DNA from: Flavobacterium sp. ENC
Lineage (GTDB): Bacteria; Bacteroidota; Bacteroidia; Flavobacteriales; Flavobacteriaceae
Assembly: GCF_020991415.1 (NCBI RefSeq)
Contig: NZ_JAJMOY010000008.1
Span: 1-64,000, forward strand
Direction: 5' to 3'
Length of the DNA: 64,000 nucleotides
Shown: piece after piece, positions 44,727-53,660 of the stretch
Layout of the letters: each line of letters starts with the position of its first letter
How positions within the stretch are numbered: the stretch's first letter is position 1
Translations under genes and position numbers: made by a program
The notes under the pieces: model-generated
The model's database searches: none
What the model was told of the DNA's origin: nothing
What the model saw: the letters and a program-made list of their open reading frames with translations, nothing else

Positions 44727-44792
44727 TATAAGTGATATAATAAAATTTATGCGAAACGTTTATAAAACGCAAATAAAATTATATCACTTATA
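44727..44792. repeat. 15-bp inverted repeat after the DAHPS/CM gene
   Basis: TATAAGTGATATAAT (44727-44741) and its perfect complement (44778-44792), 15 bp downstream of the DAHP synthase stop codon. A GCGAAACGTTTATAAAACGC part in the middle can add base pairs. It may act as an RNA 3' end structure. Confidence 0.7.
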
Positions 44793-44806
44793 GGATTTAG
44801 AAGAAA

Positions 44807-45889
44807 TTAGGCATTGAAAATTTTTTCCTGGTGCCCAATACTTTCCTGGTGAATGGCTTTGAACATTCTCAAAACGAACTCTTCCGTAAGTCCTTTTTTC
44901 TCGCCTTCCAAAATCATTTTTCCTAAGATTTCGTTCCAACGGTTGTTTTGAAGAATGGCAACGTTGGCGTCTTTTTTCACCTGACCAATTTCGTCCGCTA
45001 CCTTCATACGTTTTCCTAATAACTCTAATAAGTTAGCATCCAAAACATCGATGTTAGCTCTTAGTTTCGTCATTTTAGAAGTGTACTGATCTGTCGTATC
45101 ATCCGTTTTTCTGATCGTCAGATCTTTGATGATTTGTTTAAGGGCATCCGGAGTAACTTGTTGCGCAGCATCCGACCAGGCGTTGTCCGGATCGTAATGT
45201 GTTTCGATGATCATACCATCGTAGTTCAAATCCAAAGCTTCCTGCGTTACTTCGAAAATCATTTTACGATCTCCTGTAATATGGGAAGGATCTATGATTA
45301 ATGGTAAATCAGGGAATTTATTCTGCAATTCGATTGCAATCTGCCATTCCGGGATATTTCTGTATTTTGTTTTTTCGTAAGTAGAGAAACCTCTGTGAAT
45401 AACTCCCAATTTCTCGATTCCGGCCATGTGTAAACGTTCTACACCACCTAACCATAAAGCCAAATCAGGGTTTACAGGGTTTTTAACCAAAACGATTTTA
45501 TCTGTTCCTTTCAAAGTATCCGCAATTTCCTGAACGGCGAACGGGTTTGCAGTCGTACGCGCACCCACCCATAAAACGTCGATATCATGTTCTAAAGCCA
45601 GTTTACAGTGTGCTGCAGTCGCAACTTCAGTACCCATCAATAAACCAGTTTCTTTTTTAGCTTTTTGTAACCATTTCAAACCAATTTCTCCAACACCTTC
45701 AAATCCTCCCGGACGCGTTCTTGGTTTCCATATTCCGGCTCTGAACACACTTACTTTTGAATCTTTCAACTCATGAGCGATTTTCAAAACCTGATCTTCC
45801 GTTTCTGCACTACATGGTCCGGCTATCACAAGTGGGTGATTTAAATTGAAATCCTCTAACCACTTTCTCATTTCTTTCTTATTTTCCAT
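44807..45889 (-). CDS. Bifunctional DAHP synthase / chorismate mutase
   Basis: A 360-residue fusion acting at both the entry to the shikimate pathway and the branch to phenylalanine and tyrosine. Residues 1-260 form a KDO8P-like DAHP synthase: LVIAGPCSAETEDQVLKIA, FRAGIWKPRTRPGGFEG, VLWVGARTTANPFAVQEIAD, LVKNPVNPDL and IIDPSHITGDR. Residues about 268-350 form an AroQ-type chorismate mutase (LRANIDVLDANLLELLGKRMKVADEIGQVKK). Last gene of the pheA operon. Confidence 0.95.
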   Translation of the reverse strand: MENKKEMRKWLEDFNLNHPLVIAGPCSAETEDQVLKIAHELKDSKVSVFRAGIWKPRTRPGGFEGVGEIGLKWLQKAKKETGLLMGTEVATAAHCKLALEHDIDVLWVGARTTANPFAVQEIADTLKGTDKIVLVKNPVNPDLALWLGGVERLHMAGIEKLGVIHRGFSTYEKTKYRNIPEWQIAIELQNKFPDLPLIIDPSHITGDRKMIFEVTQEALDLNYDGMIIETHYDPDNAWSDAAQQVTPDALKQIIKDLTIRKTDDTTDQYTSKMTKLRANIDVLDANLLELLGKRMKVADEIGQVKKDANVAILQNNRWNEILGKMILEGEKKGLTEEFVLRMFKAIHQESIGHQEKIFNA

Positions 45890-45907
45890 CTTTTTTTTAG
45901 TTTATTT

Positions 45908-46765
45908 TTATTTTTTAATTGTTAATCCGTTTAATATCTCTTTAATTTTATTCGTGCTTTCCATTTCTTCAAAAATGGCATTGTAATTTTCTTCTTTTAA
46001 CAAATCCCTAAACCGACTGAGGTTTGAAATATATTCTTCTAATGTTTCAATGACATGTTCTTTGTTTTGCTTAAAAATCGGTGTCCACATGGCTGGCGAA
46101 CTCTTTGCTAAACGAACGGTGCTTTCGAAACCACTTCCCGCCATATCAAAAATATCCTGTTCGTCTTTTTCTTTGTTCATTACCGTTTTTCCGAGCATAA
46201 AGGAACTAATGTGCGACAAATGCGAAACGTAAGCAATGTGTTTGTCGTGTGAAGTCGGATCCATATATCGAATCCGCATTCCGATTTCGCTAAAAAGCTT
46301 CAATGCCTTTTCCTGCAATTTGAAAGTGGTTTTTTCCACCTCACAAATAATATTCGTTTTCCCCTGAAACAATCCTTTTATCGCTGCCGATGGTCCGGAA
46401 AATTCTGTTCCTGCAATGGGATGCGTTGCGATAAAATTTCTTCTTTTCGGGTGACCCGCCACTGCATCACAAATCGGTTTTTTAGTAGATCCCACTTCAA
46501 AAACAATGGTTTTATCACCTACCGAATCCAGTACTTTTGGCAAAATGGTCAGGGCAACATCTACGGGAACCGAAACAATCACAAAATCAGCTTCAGCCAA
46601 TGCTTCGAAACTTCCAGCCTGATCAATAACACCTAAATCAATCGCTTCCTGCAAATGTTTTTCGTTACTGTCTATTCCAAAAATAGTCGCGTCCGGATGT
46701 TTTTCTTTGATGTCCAGCACCATCGATCCGCCTATTAACCCTATTCCTATTACGTATACTTTCAT
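45908..46765 (-). CDS. tyrA: Prephenate dehydrogenase
   Basis: A 285-residue NAD(P)-dependent enzyme that converts prephenate to hydroxyphenylpyruvate for tyrosine. The Rossmann motif is VIGIGLIGGSMVLDI. The conserved THPIAGTEFSGPSAA block and the helical C-terminal dimer part are present, with the HVSH-type motif seen as YVSHLSHISSFMLG. There is no ACT domain. It overlaps neither neighbour and follows the aminotransferase gene in the operon. Confidence 0.93.
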   Translation of the reverse strand: MKVYVIGIGLIGGSMVLDIKEKHPDATIFGIDSNEKHLQEAIDLGVIDQAGSFEALAEADFVIVSVPVDVALTILPKVLDSVGDKTIVFEVGSTKKPICDAVAGHPKRRNFIATHPIAGTEFSGPSAAIKGLFQGKTNIICEVEKTTFKLQEKALKLFSEIGMRIRYMDPTSHDKHIAYVSHLSHISSFMLGKTVMNKEKDEQDIFDMAGSGFESTVRLAKSSPAMWTPIFKQNKEHVIETLEEYISNLSRFRDLLKEENYNAIFEEMESTNKIKEILNGLTIKK

Positions 46766-46787
46766 ATTTATTTTTATTAGAAGCTAT

Positions 46788-46862
46788 TTCCTGCTATCCG
46801 CTATATCTTTTCCGCCGAAACCCGGCACAAAAGGATGCCGCTTCTATCAGGGCTAGGGCTTC
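46788..46862 (-). repeat. Dispersed repeat, GGATGCCG family
   Basis: Contains GCTATCCGCTATATCTTTT and CACAAAAGGATGCCGCTTCT, then CAGGGCTAGGGC. Related copies are at 13821-13919 and, as the second block reversed, at 331-358 and 479-505. Confidence 0.6.
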
Positions 46863-46892
46863 TCGTTTTTTCCAAGACCTTTTTGATTTAAG

Positions 46893-46958
46893 TGTCACCC
46901 TGAGCGAAGTCGAAGGCTTATAAAACCAGAACGGGCTTCGACTTCGCTCAGCCTGACA
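46893..46958. repeat. TGAGCGAAGTCGAAGGC palindromic element, copy A
   Basis: Starts TGTCACCCTGAGCGAAGTCG and ends GACTTCGCTCAGCCTGACA; the two arms are complementary, with a short variable loop. Copies B and C are at 48214-48278 and 56216-56280 in the same orientation. Confidence 0.85.
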
Positions 46959-46994
46959 GTCCATATCAAAAATCTTTATTCTTTATTCTTTATT

Positions 46995-48140
46995 CTAAAA
47001 CCTATCTATCGCTTCCTGTACTTTTTCTTCTTTCACACACAACGAGAATCTGATGTATCCTTCCCCATTGCTTCCGAAGATGGTTCCCGGTGTAATGAAA
47101 ATATGTTTCTCGTATAATATTTCGTCAATGAACTTTTCTGCCGATTCGATTCCTTCCGGCAATTTCGCCCAGACAAAAAGTCCTACTCCCTCTTTATACA
47201 CTTTGCAGCCTAATTTTTCGGCTAATTTTTCTGTTAATTCTCTACGGCGTCTGTAAATTTTGTTTTGGTCTTCGAACCAGGATTTGTCACAATTCAAAGC
47301 CGCGATTGCCCCTTTCTGAATTCCGTAGAACATGCCGCTGTCCATATTGCTTTTTACTTTCAGGACTGCATCGATAATTTCAGGTTTCCCTAAAACCATT
47401 CCGACTCTCCAGCCGGCCATGTTGAACGTTTTGCTTAATGAATTCAGTTCTAAAGCCACTTCTTTTGCCCCTTCCACCTGCAATAAACTCATCGGATTAT
47501 CATTCAGAACAAAACTATACGGATTATCATTTACCAGTAATATGTTGTGTTTTTTAGCAAAGGCAACCAATTTTTCAAATAACGCTAAACTTCCTCTGGC
47601 TCCTGTTGGCATGTGCGGATAACCCAGCCACATGATTTTTACTTTCGATAGATCCAGTTTTTCCAAAGCTTCGAAATCCGGTTCCCAGGCATTGGCTTCT
47701 TTCAGATCATAATAAACCGGAACCGCTCCTACCAGATTAGTTACCGAAGTATAGGTCGGATAACCCGGATTCGGAATTAAAACGTGATCATCTTCATTTA
47801 GAAATGCCAGTGAAATGTGCATAATTCCTTCTTTCGAACCCATCAGCGGCAAAATCTCATTATTCGGATTCAACACAACACCAAACTGATCCTGATAAAA
47901 ATCGGCCATTCCCTTTCTCAATTCCGGTAATCCCTGATAACTCTGATACCCATGCCCGTTTTCATCCAGAATTGCCGCAGCTACTGCTTCAATTACTGCT
48001 TTTGACGGACTCAAATCAGGGCTTCCGATTCCCATGTTGATGATCGATTTTCCTTCAGACTGCAGTTGACGCACTTCTCTCAATTTCGAGGAGAAGTAAT
48101 ATTCTTCAACTGTATCTAATCTTTTTGCTGTTGTAATCAT
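46995..48140 (-). CDS. PLP-dependent aminotransferase (class I/II, aromatic operon)
   Basis: A 381-residue fold-type I aminotransferase. The PLP lysine is Lys237 in ELNSLSKTFNMAGWRVG, with the NPGYPTYTSV block and the final YIRFSLCV arginine motif. It lies between pheA and tyrA, so it is probably the phenylalanine/tyrosine (or prephenate) aminotransferase of this operon; the sequence alone does not fix substrate. Palindromic elements lie on both sides. Confidence 0.88.
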   Translation of the reverse strand: MITTAKRLDTVEEYYFSSKLREVRQLQSEGKSIINMGIGSPDLSPSKAVIEAVAAAILDENGHGYQSYQGLPELRKGMADFYQDQFGVVLNPNNEILPLMGSKEGIMHISLAFLNEDDHVLIPNPGYPTYTSVTNLVGAVPVYYDLKEANAWEPDFEALEKLDLSKVKIMWLGYPHMPTGARGSLALFEKLVAFAKKHNILLVNDNPYSFVLNDNPMSLLQVEGAKEVALELNSLSKTFNMAGWRVGMVLGKPEIIDAVLKVKSNMDSGMFYGIQKGAIAALNCDKSWFEDQNKIYRRRRELTEKLAEKLGCKVYKEGVGLFVWAKLPEGIESAEKFIDEILYEKHIFITPGTIFGSNGEGYIRFSLCVKEEKVQEAIDRF

Positions 48141-48331
48141 TTGTATTTTTTTATTAAAAATGCTTTAGGCTTTAGGCTATATGCTGTATGCTTTTTTTTA
48201 CCTCTAAACTTCTTTCACCCTGAGCGAAGTCGAAGGCTTTTGAAAACTAAGGGGGCTTCGACTTCGCTCAGCCTGACAATCATTATTTTAAACCTTTGGA
48301 ATTTGGAATTTCAAAAAATTGGAATTTCACT
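48141..48331. other. Spacer with palindromic element, between aminotransferase and pheA
   Basis: Holds TGAGCGAAGTCG copy B (48214-48278), a TTAGGCTATATGCTGTATGC-like stretch and GGAATTTGGAATTTC-type words. A longer plus-strand frame over this spacer is antisense to pheA and is not considered a gene. Confidence 0.65.
48214..48278. repeat. TGAGCGAAGTCGAAGGC palindromic element, copy B
   Basis: Starts CACCCTGAGCGAAGTCGAAG and ends CTTCGACTTCGCTCAGCCTG plus ACA, with a variable loop. Same orientation as copies A and C. Confidence 0.85.
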
Positions 48332-49159
48332 CTACGGTTTTGTATTCTTATATTCTCCCAGAACTTTTAAATATTCTGCCATAATATTCAGTAATGCTTT
48401 GGCTTTTGCAAAGTCTTCGTATTTCTCGAATGTTACATCTACGAAAAACGAATATTTCCAGGGGGTCTCAATTTTTGGAAGCGACTGGATTTTTGTTAAA
48501 TTCAGTTTGCAATCGCTCATGACATTGAGGACCGCCGCTAAACTTCCTCTTTTATGGTCCAGTTCAAACTTGATCGAAGCCCTGTTGATTTCGGTTTCAG
48601 GTAAAAATGAATTCTGTTTTTTAATAATCACGAAACGGGTCATGTTATTTTTGATCGTCTGAATTTCCGGTGCCAGAATTTCCAAATCATACATTTCAGA
48701 AGCCGTTTTACTCGCAATGGCAGCGATTCCGGTTAACTGTTTTTCCTGGATTCTTCTGGCGGTTTCGGCTGTATCTTTATCTTCAACCAATTTGATGTTT
48801 GGATATTTTTTTAAGAAATCCATACATTGCAACAGTGCCATCGGATGCGAATGAACTTCTTTTATATCCTCCATTTTCTGACCTTTCAGGGCCATTAAAT
48901 TTTGGTGAATGCTAAGGTAATGTTCTCCGATAATGTGCAGATTATTCTTGTCGATCAACGCATAATTCGGGATAATTGGCCCTGCAATCGAGTTTTCAAT
49001 TGCCATTACCGCCTGATCCGATTTTCCGGAAAGCAGGCTGTCAATTAATTCTTCAAAGGACAAACACTCATCAATAGCCACATTTTCAGAGAAATACTCC
49101 TTTACGACCTGATGGTGGAAAGAACCTTTTATACCTTGTATTGCAATTTTCGTTGTCAT
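48332..49159 (-). CDS. pheA: Prephenate dehydratase
   Basis: A 275-residue enzyme that converts prephenate to phenylpyruvate for phenylalanine. The opening is IAIQGIKGSFHHQVVKEYF. The conserved region includes SIAGPIIPNYALI and the TRF motif in NNMTRFVIIKK. An ACT regulatory domain spans about 193-270, starting KFELDHKRGSLAAVLNVM. Its ligand motif reads QSLP where many homologues have ESRP. It is the first gene of the operon and directly preceded by a terminator-like hairpin that may be an attenuator. Confidence 0.94.
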   Translation of the reverse strand: MTTKIAIQGIKGSFHHQVVKEYFSENVAIDECLSFEELIDSLLSGKSDQAVMAIENSIAGPIIPNYALIDKNNLHIIGEHYLSIHQNLMALKGQKMEDIKEVHSHPMALLQCMDFLKKYPNIKLVEDKDTAETARRIQEKQLTGIAAIASKTASEMYDLEILAPEIQTIKNNMTRFVIIKKQNSFLPETEINRASIKFELDHKRGSLAAVLNVMSDCKLNLTKIQSLPKIETPWKYSFFVDVTFEKYEDFAKAKALLNIMAEYLKVLGEYKNTKP

Positions 49160-49165
49160 ATATTC

Positions 49166-49196
49166 AAAAAAAAATCCTGATTTTCATCAGGATTGT
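49166..49196 (-). terminator. Terminator-like hairpin abutting the pheA start codon
   Basis: On the minus strand: AATCCTGA, loop TGAAAA, TCAGGATT, then seven more T, ending 6 bp before the pheA ATG at 49159. Its 5' arm (ACAATCCT) is perfectly complementary to AGGATTGT at 49243-49250, a possible antiterminator. See the attenuator finding. Confidence 0.8.
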
Positions 49197-49297
49197 ATAT
49201 TAGTTTTATTTGTCTTTTTTAATTTTCTCAAATAACCATAGCACAATCCTTACTTCTACTAAAGAAGAAATAAAAAGAGTTGCTAAAATAAAAACGG

Positions 49298-49381
49298 TTA
49301 TTGGACATTTTGTTTGTGTTTTTCAATAAATTCTCTGCGAATGTATAAATTATTTTCACTGCACCAAAAAAAATATTGCAT
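49298..49381 (-). CDS. Candidate aromatic leader peptide (Tyr-Phe-Phe-Trp)
   Basis: A 27-codon frame, ATG at 49379-49381, beginning MQYFFWC and ending at TAA 49298-49300, located upstream of pheA. Four consecutive aromatic residues (Tyr, Phe, Phe, Trp) right after the start are what a leader peptide for aromatic amino acid control would show. A terminator hairpin lies just before pheA. The same frame is open further upstream to 49504, so the short start is a choice, and no promoter is certain. An alternative is a broken small membrane protein gene whose 3' part lies in another frame. Confidence 0.4.
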   Translation of the reverse strand: MQYFFWCSENNLYIRREFIEKHKQNVQ

Positions 49382-49665
49382 TTTATGAAACAAAAAAGAA
49401 TTTCTTAACAAATTACCTGCCTTTTGTAGGATATATGAATAAATCGGCCTTAAAATGCGATTTAGGCAATTGGCTTTGAAGGAGCTGCTTAGATTCTGAG
49501 GCACTAAGGTTATGAGAGCCTAACTATATGCTTACTCTTTTGGACCAATTTTTAGGAGAGCGGGAAGTATGAAAAAACAAAAAAAGCAGCTATCATTACA
49601 ATAACTGCTTTTACTTTAAGAATAAATCTATTCTCTATAATCTATTTTCTTTATTCTAAAAAGAA

Positions 49666-52068
49666 TTAAGACCCACACATTTCACAATCCTCAGGATCAG
49701 CTGCTTGTGCTTTTAGCAACATTGCTTTGTAATCCTCAACACTGATTGGTTCTGTTTCCGGAACTAAAGTTGCTGATGCTGGTGTTGCTTCTTCTTTTTT
49801 ATCGTTGTTTAAGGTGAATTTGATTGCATCTACCGCAGATTTTGTTCTTAGGTAGTACATTCCTGTTTTTAAACCGGATTGCCATGCGTAGAAGTGCATA
49901 GACGTTAGTTTAGAGAAATTAGCATCCTGCATAAACAAATTCAATGATTGCGACTGGTCAATAAAATAACCTCTCTGACGTGACATATCCAAAATATCTT
50001 TCATAGACATTTCCCAAACTGTTTTATACAATTCTTTGATATCGTCCGGAATTCCGTTAATGTTCTGAACAGATCCGTTATGACGCATAATTTCCTGTTT
50101 CAATGATTCATTCCAGATTCCTAATTTCACTAAGTCTTCCAGTAAATGTTTGTTTACCACGATGAATTCTCCTGAAAGCGTTCTTCTTGTGTAGATGTTA
50201 GAAGTATAAGGCTCGAAAGCTTCATTGTTTCCTAAAATCTGAGAAGTGGATGCAGTTGGCATCGGCGCTACTAGTAAAGAGTTACGAACTCCGTGCTCTA
50301 CTACTTCCTTACGTAAGGAAGCCCAGTCCCAGCGTCCTGACAATTCTTCATCTTTCATTCCCCACATATTGTATTGGAATTCTCCTTTTGACATTGGAGA
50401 TCCTTCAAATGTAGAGTATGGCCCTTCTACTTTTGCCAGTTCCATAGAAGCGGTAACAGCAGCAAAGTATAACGTTTCGAAAATTTCATGGTTCAGCTGT
50501 TTTGCTTCGTCACTTGTAAAAGGCATTCTTAACATGATAAAAGCATCTGCAAGACCCTGAACTCCCAAACCAATTGGTCTGTGACGTACATTGGAGTTTT
50601 CAGCTTCTTTTACCGGGTAATAGTTTCTGTCAATTACTTTATTTAAGTTGAATGTCACACGTTTGGTAACATCAAATAATTTTTGGTGATCAAATTTCCC
50701 GTTCTCCACAAACATTGGCAATGAAATCGAAGCCAGGTTACAAACCGCAACTTCATCCGGAGACGTGTACTCGATAATTTCAGTACATAAATTGGACGAA
50801 CGGATTGTTCCTAAATTCTTTTGGTTCGATTTACGGTTAGCCGCATCTTTGTACAACATGTACGGAAGTCCTGTTTCTACCTGAGATTCCAGGATTTTTT
50901 CCCAGATTTCTCTCGCTTTAATCGTTTTTCTTCCTTTTCCTTCTGCTTCATAACGTAAATACAAAGCATCAAATTCTTCACTGTGTACTTCTGATAATCC
51001 AGGGCATTCGTTAGGACACATTAAAGTCCATGTTGAATCTTCCTGAACTCTTTTCATGAATAAATCCGGAATCCACATTCCAAGAAATAAATCACGGGTT
51101 CTCATTTCTTCCTTACCGTGGTTTTTTCTCAAATCAAGGAAATCAAAAATATCAGCATGCCACGGCTCGATGTACATGGCGAAACTTCCTTTACGTTTTC
51201 CTCCGCCCTGATCTACATAACGGGCTGTCATGTCGTATACACGAAGCATTGGAACAATTCCGTTTGAAGTTCCGTTAGTTCCGCTGATATAAGAACCGGT
51301 AGCTCTAATATTGTGAATTGCCAAACCGATTCCTCCCGCTGATTGCGAAATTTTGGCCGTTTGTTTTAGAGTATCATAAATACCATCAATACTGTCATCT
51401 TTCATGGTTAACAAGAAACAAGATGACATTTGAGGTTTTGGTGTTCCGGCATTAAATAATGTTGGTGTAGCGTGCGTAAAGAATTTTTTAGACATCAATT
51501 CATACGTTTCAATCGCAGAAGCAATATCATCTTTGTGAATTCCGATAGAAACACGCATCAGCATGTGCTGTGGTCGCTCTACAATCTTTCCGTTTAATTT
51601 TAACAGATAAGAACGCTCTAATGTCTTGAATCCAAAATAATCGTAGTTAAAATCACGATTATAAATAATAGTGGAATCCAGAACCTGAGAGTTATTCTTA
51701 ATTACTTCGTAAACATCATCTGCCAATAGAGGAGCTTCTTTTCCTGTTCTTGGATTAACATAATGATACATATCCGACATCGTTTCCGAGAACGATTTTG
51801 TAGTATTAGAATGTAAGTTAGAGATAGCAATACGCGCGGCTAACTGGGCATAATCAGGATGGGCAATAGTCATAGAAGCAGCTGTTTCGGCAGCAAGATT
51901 ATCCAATTCTGAAGTAGAAACACCATCATACAATCCTTCAATAACCCGCATGGCGACTTTTACAGGATCTACAAGTTCATTAAAACCGTAACACAATTTT
52001 TTGATTCTGTCTGTAATCTTATCAAACATTACCGGCTCTTTGCGTCCATCTCTTTTTATTACATACAT
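49666..52068 (-). CDS. nrdA: Ribonucleoside-diphosphate reductase, alpha subunit
   Basis: An 800-residue class Ia reductase large subunit. It has an N-terminal ATP-cone ([22 protein letters not shown]). The catalytic cysteines are Cys217 ([12 protein letters not shown]), Cys428 in the NLCTEI motif (with Asn426 and Glu430) and Cys443. The redox-shuttle cysteines Cys795 and Cys798 (CEMCGS) are at the C-terminus. nrdB lies upstream on the same strand, 266 bp away. Confidence 0.97.
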   Translation of the reverse strand: MYVIKRDGRKEPVMFDKITDRIKKLCYGFNELVDPVKVAMRVIEGLYDGVSTSELDNLAAETAASMTIAHPDYAQLAARIAISNLHSNTTKSFSETMSDMYHYVNPRTGKEAPLLADDVYEVIKNNSQVLDSTIIYNRDFNYDYFGFKTLERSYLLKLNGKIVERPQHMLMRVSIGIHKDDIASAIETYELMSKKFFTHATPTLFNAGTPKPQMSSCFLLTMKDDSIDGIYDTLKQTAKISQSAGGIGLAIHNIRATGSYISGTNGTSNGIVPMLRVYDMTARYVDQGGGKRKGSFAMYIEPWHADIFDFLDLRKNHGKEEMRTRDLFLGMWIPDLFMKRVQEDSTWTLMCPNECPGLSEVHSEEFDALYLRYEAEGKGRKTIKAREIWEKILESQVETGLPYMLYKDAANRKSNQKNLGTIRSSNLCTEIIEYTSPDEVAVCNLASISLPMFVENGKFDHQKLFDVTKRVTFNLNKVIDRNYYPVKEAENSNVRHRPIGLGVQGLADAFIMLRMPFTSDEAKQLNHEIFETLYFAAVTASMELAKVEGPYSTFEGSPMSKGEFQYNMWGMKDEELSGRWDWASLRKEVVEHGVRNSLLVAPMPTASTSQILGNNEAFEPYTSNIYTRRTLSGEFIVVNKHLLEDLVKLGIWNESLKQEIMRHNGSVQNINGIPDDIKELYKTVWEMSMKDILDMSRQRGYFIDQSQSLNLFMQDANFSKLTSMHFYAWQSGLKTGMYYLRTKSAVDAIKFTLNNDKKEEATPASATLVPETEPISVEDYKAMLLKAQAADPEDCEMCGS

Positions 52069-52334
52069 AAGCTTACTTTTTTATTGTTATTGAAAAAATG
52101 AAAGACACTGGAATAACGGATTCCAGTACTTAAACATTGTGTGTTTTATTGTTTTTATTTTGAGAATTACAGGATTCTCAATAGTTACCCGGTTCCAGTT
52201 TGAAAAACAAATTGAAAATGAATTAAAATAATTGAATCCGCGATTTGGGATGAGATTCAATCTGAAAATATTGTGTTATAAATTGTATTCTTTTTAGTGC
52301 TTTTTGGGGCAATCACTAAAATATTCCTACTGCG
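52069..52334. other. nrdB-nrdA spacer with two hairpins
   Basis: 266 bp between nrdB and nrdA. It contains two short hairpins: CTGGAAT/ATTCCAG (52108-52126) and GAGAAT/ATTCTC (52162-52179). Neither has a proper T-run. No NrdR box or other gene was recognised. Confidence 0.5.
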
Positions 52335-53324
52335 CTAAAAATCGGCATCAAAGCTAATTTTCTGAGAATCGCTGTCTCCGCCTGAGCCACTGTTCATTAC
52401 TCCGGCTTTTTGATATTCTGAAACTCTTTTTTCAAAGAAATTGGTTTTTCCCTGTAAAGATATCATATCCATAAAGTCAAATGGATTTGCAGATCCGTAA
52501 ACACGGTCACATCCTAACTCTACCAATAATCTGTCTGCCACAAACTCCAGGTACTGAGTCATTAAAACAGCATTCATACCGATTAAACTTACCGGAAGAG
52601 ATTCCGTCACAAATTCTCTTTCAATATTTAAGGCATCAACGATGATTTCTTTAATTCTCTCCTTCGGAACTTTGTTTACTAAATGATGATTGTGCAAATG
52701 CACTGCAAAATCACAATGTACCCCTTCATCACGGGAAATTAATTCATTAGAAAATGTTAAACCTGGCATTAGTCCACGTTTTTTCAACCAGAAAATTGAA
52801 CAGAAAGCACCTGAGAAAAATATACCTTCAACAGCCGCAAAAGCAATAAGTCTTTCAGCAAACGAATCAGAATCAATCCACTTCAAAGCCCATTCTGCTT
52901 TTTTACCGATAGCAGGAAAAACTTCCAGTGCATTAAACAGTTCCGCTTTTTCCGCTTCATCTTTAACATAGGTATCAATAAGAAGGGAATACGTTTCACT
53001 GTGAATATTTTCCATCATGATCTGAAAACCATAGAAAAATTTCGCTTCGGCATACTGAACTTCGTTTACAAAGTTTTCTGCAAGGTTTTCATTTACAATT
53101 CCGTCAGAAGCAGCAAAAAAAGCTAAAATGTGTTTTACGAAATAACGTTCGTCATCTGACAGCTTATTATTCCAGTCATTTAAGTCCTGGTGCAAATCAA
53201 TTTCTTCTGCAGTCCAAAAGCTCGCTTCCATCTTCTTGTACCAATCCCAAATATCATGGTGTTTGATAGGAAAAATTACGAAACGATTCTTATTTTCTTG
53301 TAAAATTGGCTCGACTTGTGACAT
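52335..53324 (-). CDS. nrdB: Ribonucleoside-diphosphate reductase, beta subunit
   Basis: A 329-residue class Ia small subunit housing the diiron-tyrosyl radical. It has the typical [20 protein letters not shown] segment, the metal ligands in [19 protein letters not shown] and [18 protein letters not shown], and a C-terminus ending KISFDADF, the tail that docks into NrdA. nrdA follows. Confidence 0.96.
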   Translation of the reverse strand: MSQVEPILQENKNRFVIFPIKHHDIWDWYKKMEASFWTAEEIDLHQDLNDWNNKLSDDERYFVKHILAFFAASDGIVNENLAENFVNEVQYAEAKFFYGFQIMMENIHSETYSLLIDTYVKDEAEKAELFNALEVFPAIGKKAEWALKWIDSDSFAERLIAFAAVEGIFFSGAFCSIFWLKKRGLMPGLTFSNELISRDEGVHCDFAVHLHNHHLVNKVPKERIKEIIVDALNIEREFVTESLPVSLIGMNAVLMTQYLEFVADRLLVELGCDRVYGSANPFDFMDMISLQGKTNFFEKRVSEYQKAGVMNSGSGGDSDSQKISFDADF

Positions 53325-53660
53325 GGCTTTTATGTTTATTTTTTGTATTGAATTTTTGCTGATTCAGTAGAGTACAAAGATTGTCATTTGTTGGCGAAAA
53401 TAAAAGCCAAACTTATTCACAATTGGTCGTAGTTTTTAACAACGGACAAAAAGTATGATATTTTTCAGACAATAATTAAATATTTGTAAATGAGTACTTT
53501 AATATTGTCATTACTACCTTAACCCCCCGTAAAATATAGACTTTTTACAATAAAAAGCAAGAAATTTTTAATTGTTTTTAAAAGTTTTTTTTTTGAGTTA
53601 AAACTTTATTTTTTGAGTTAAAATATACCCTTTTAAAGTCGTAACTAGAGGCTCCGGATT
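53325..53660. other. Upstream region of nrdB with a duplicated TTTTTTGAGTTAAAA motif
   Basis: 336 bp between the DUF3109 gene end and nrdB. It contains two copies of TTTTTTGAGTTAAAA (53589-53603 and 53609-53623) 20 bp apart. No gene was seen. It probably contains the nrdB promoter. Confidence 0.55.
53589..53623. repeat. Two direct repeats of TTTTTTGAGTTAAAA, period 20
   Basis: Identical 15-mers at 53589-53603 and 53609-53623. The 20-bp period is about two helical turns, which would put both on the same DNA face, as in a dimer-binding operator. Confidence 0.6.

Larger units (their letters stand above)
44394..44806. other. Spacer with inverted repeats between the VIT gene and the aromatic operon
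   Basis: No gene is supported. It contains ATATAAGG/ATATAAGTGAT motifs (44470-44497, 44724-44741), a 25-bp perfect inverted repeat (44531-44624), an AAATCTC/GAGATTT hairpin (44685-44714) and a 15-bp perfect inverted repeat (44727-44792). Confidence 0.7.
46766..46994. other. Spacer with two dispersed repeats
   Basis: Contains a GCTATCC...GGATGCCG repeat (46788-46862) and the TGAGCGAAGTCGAAGGC palindromic element (46893-46958) between the aminotransferase and tyrA. Confidence 0.7.
49160..49665. other. Leader/spacer upstream of pheA
   Basis: 506 bp without an annotated protein gene. It carries the terminator-like hairpin (49166-49196), antiterminator candidate (49243-49250), a leader frame with YFFW (49298-49381) and, at 49296-49302 with 49231-49237, a 7-bp complementarity that includes the leader stop codon. 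The far part (49382-49665) shows nothing else. Confidence 0.5.

Noticed and set aside
48141-48662. 173-residue plus-strand open frame
   Set aside because: It lies antisense to pheA and crosses the palindromic repeat; the translation has no recognisable features.
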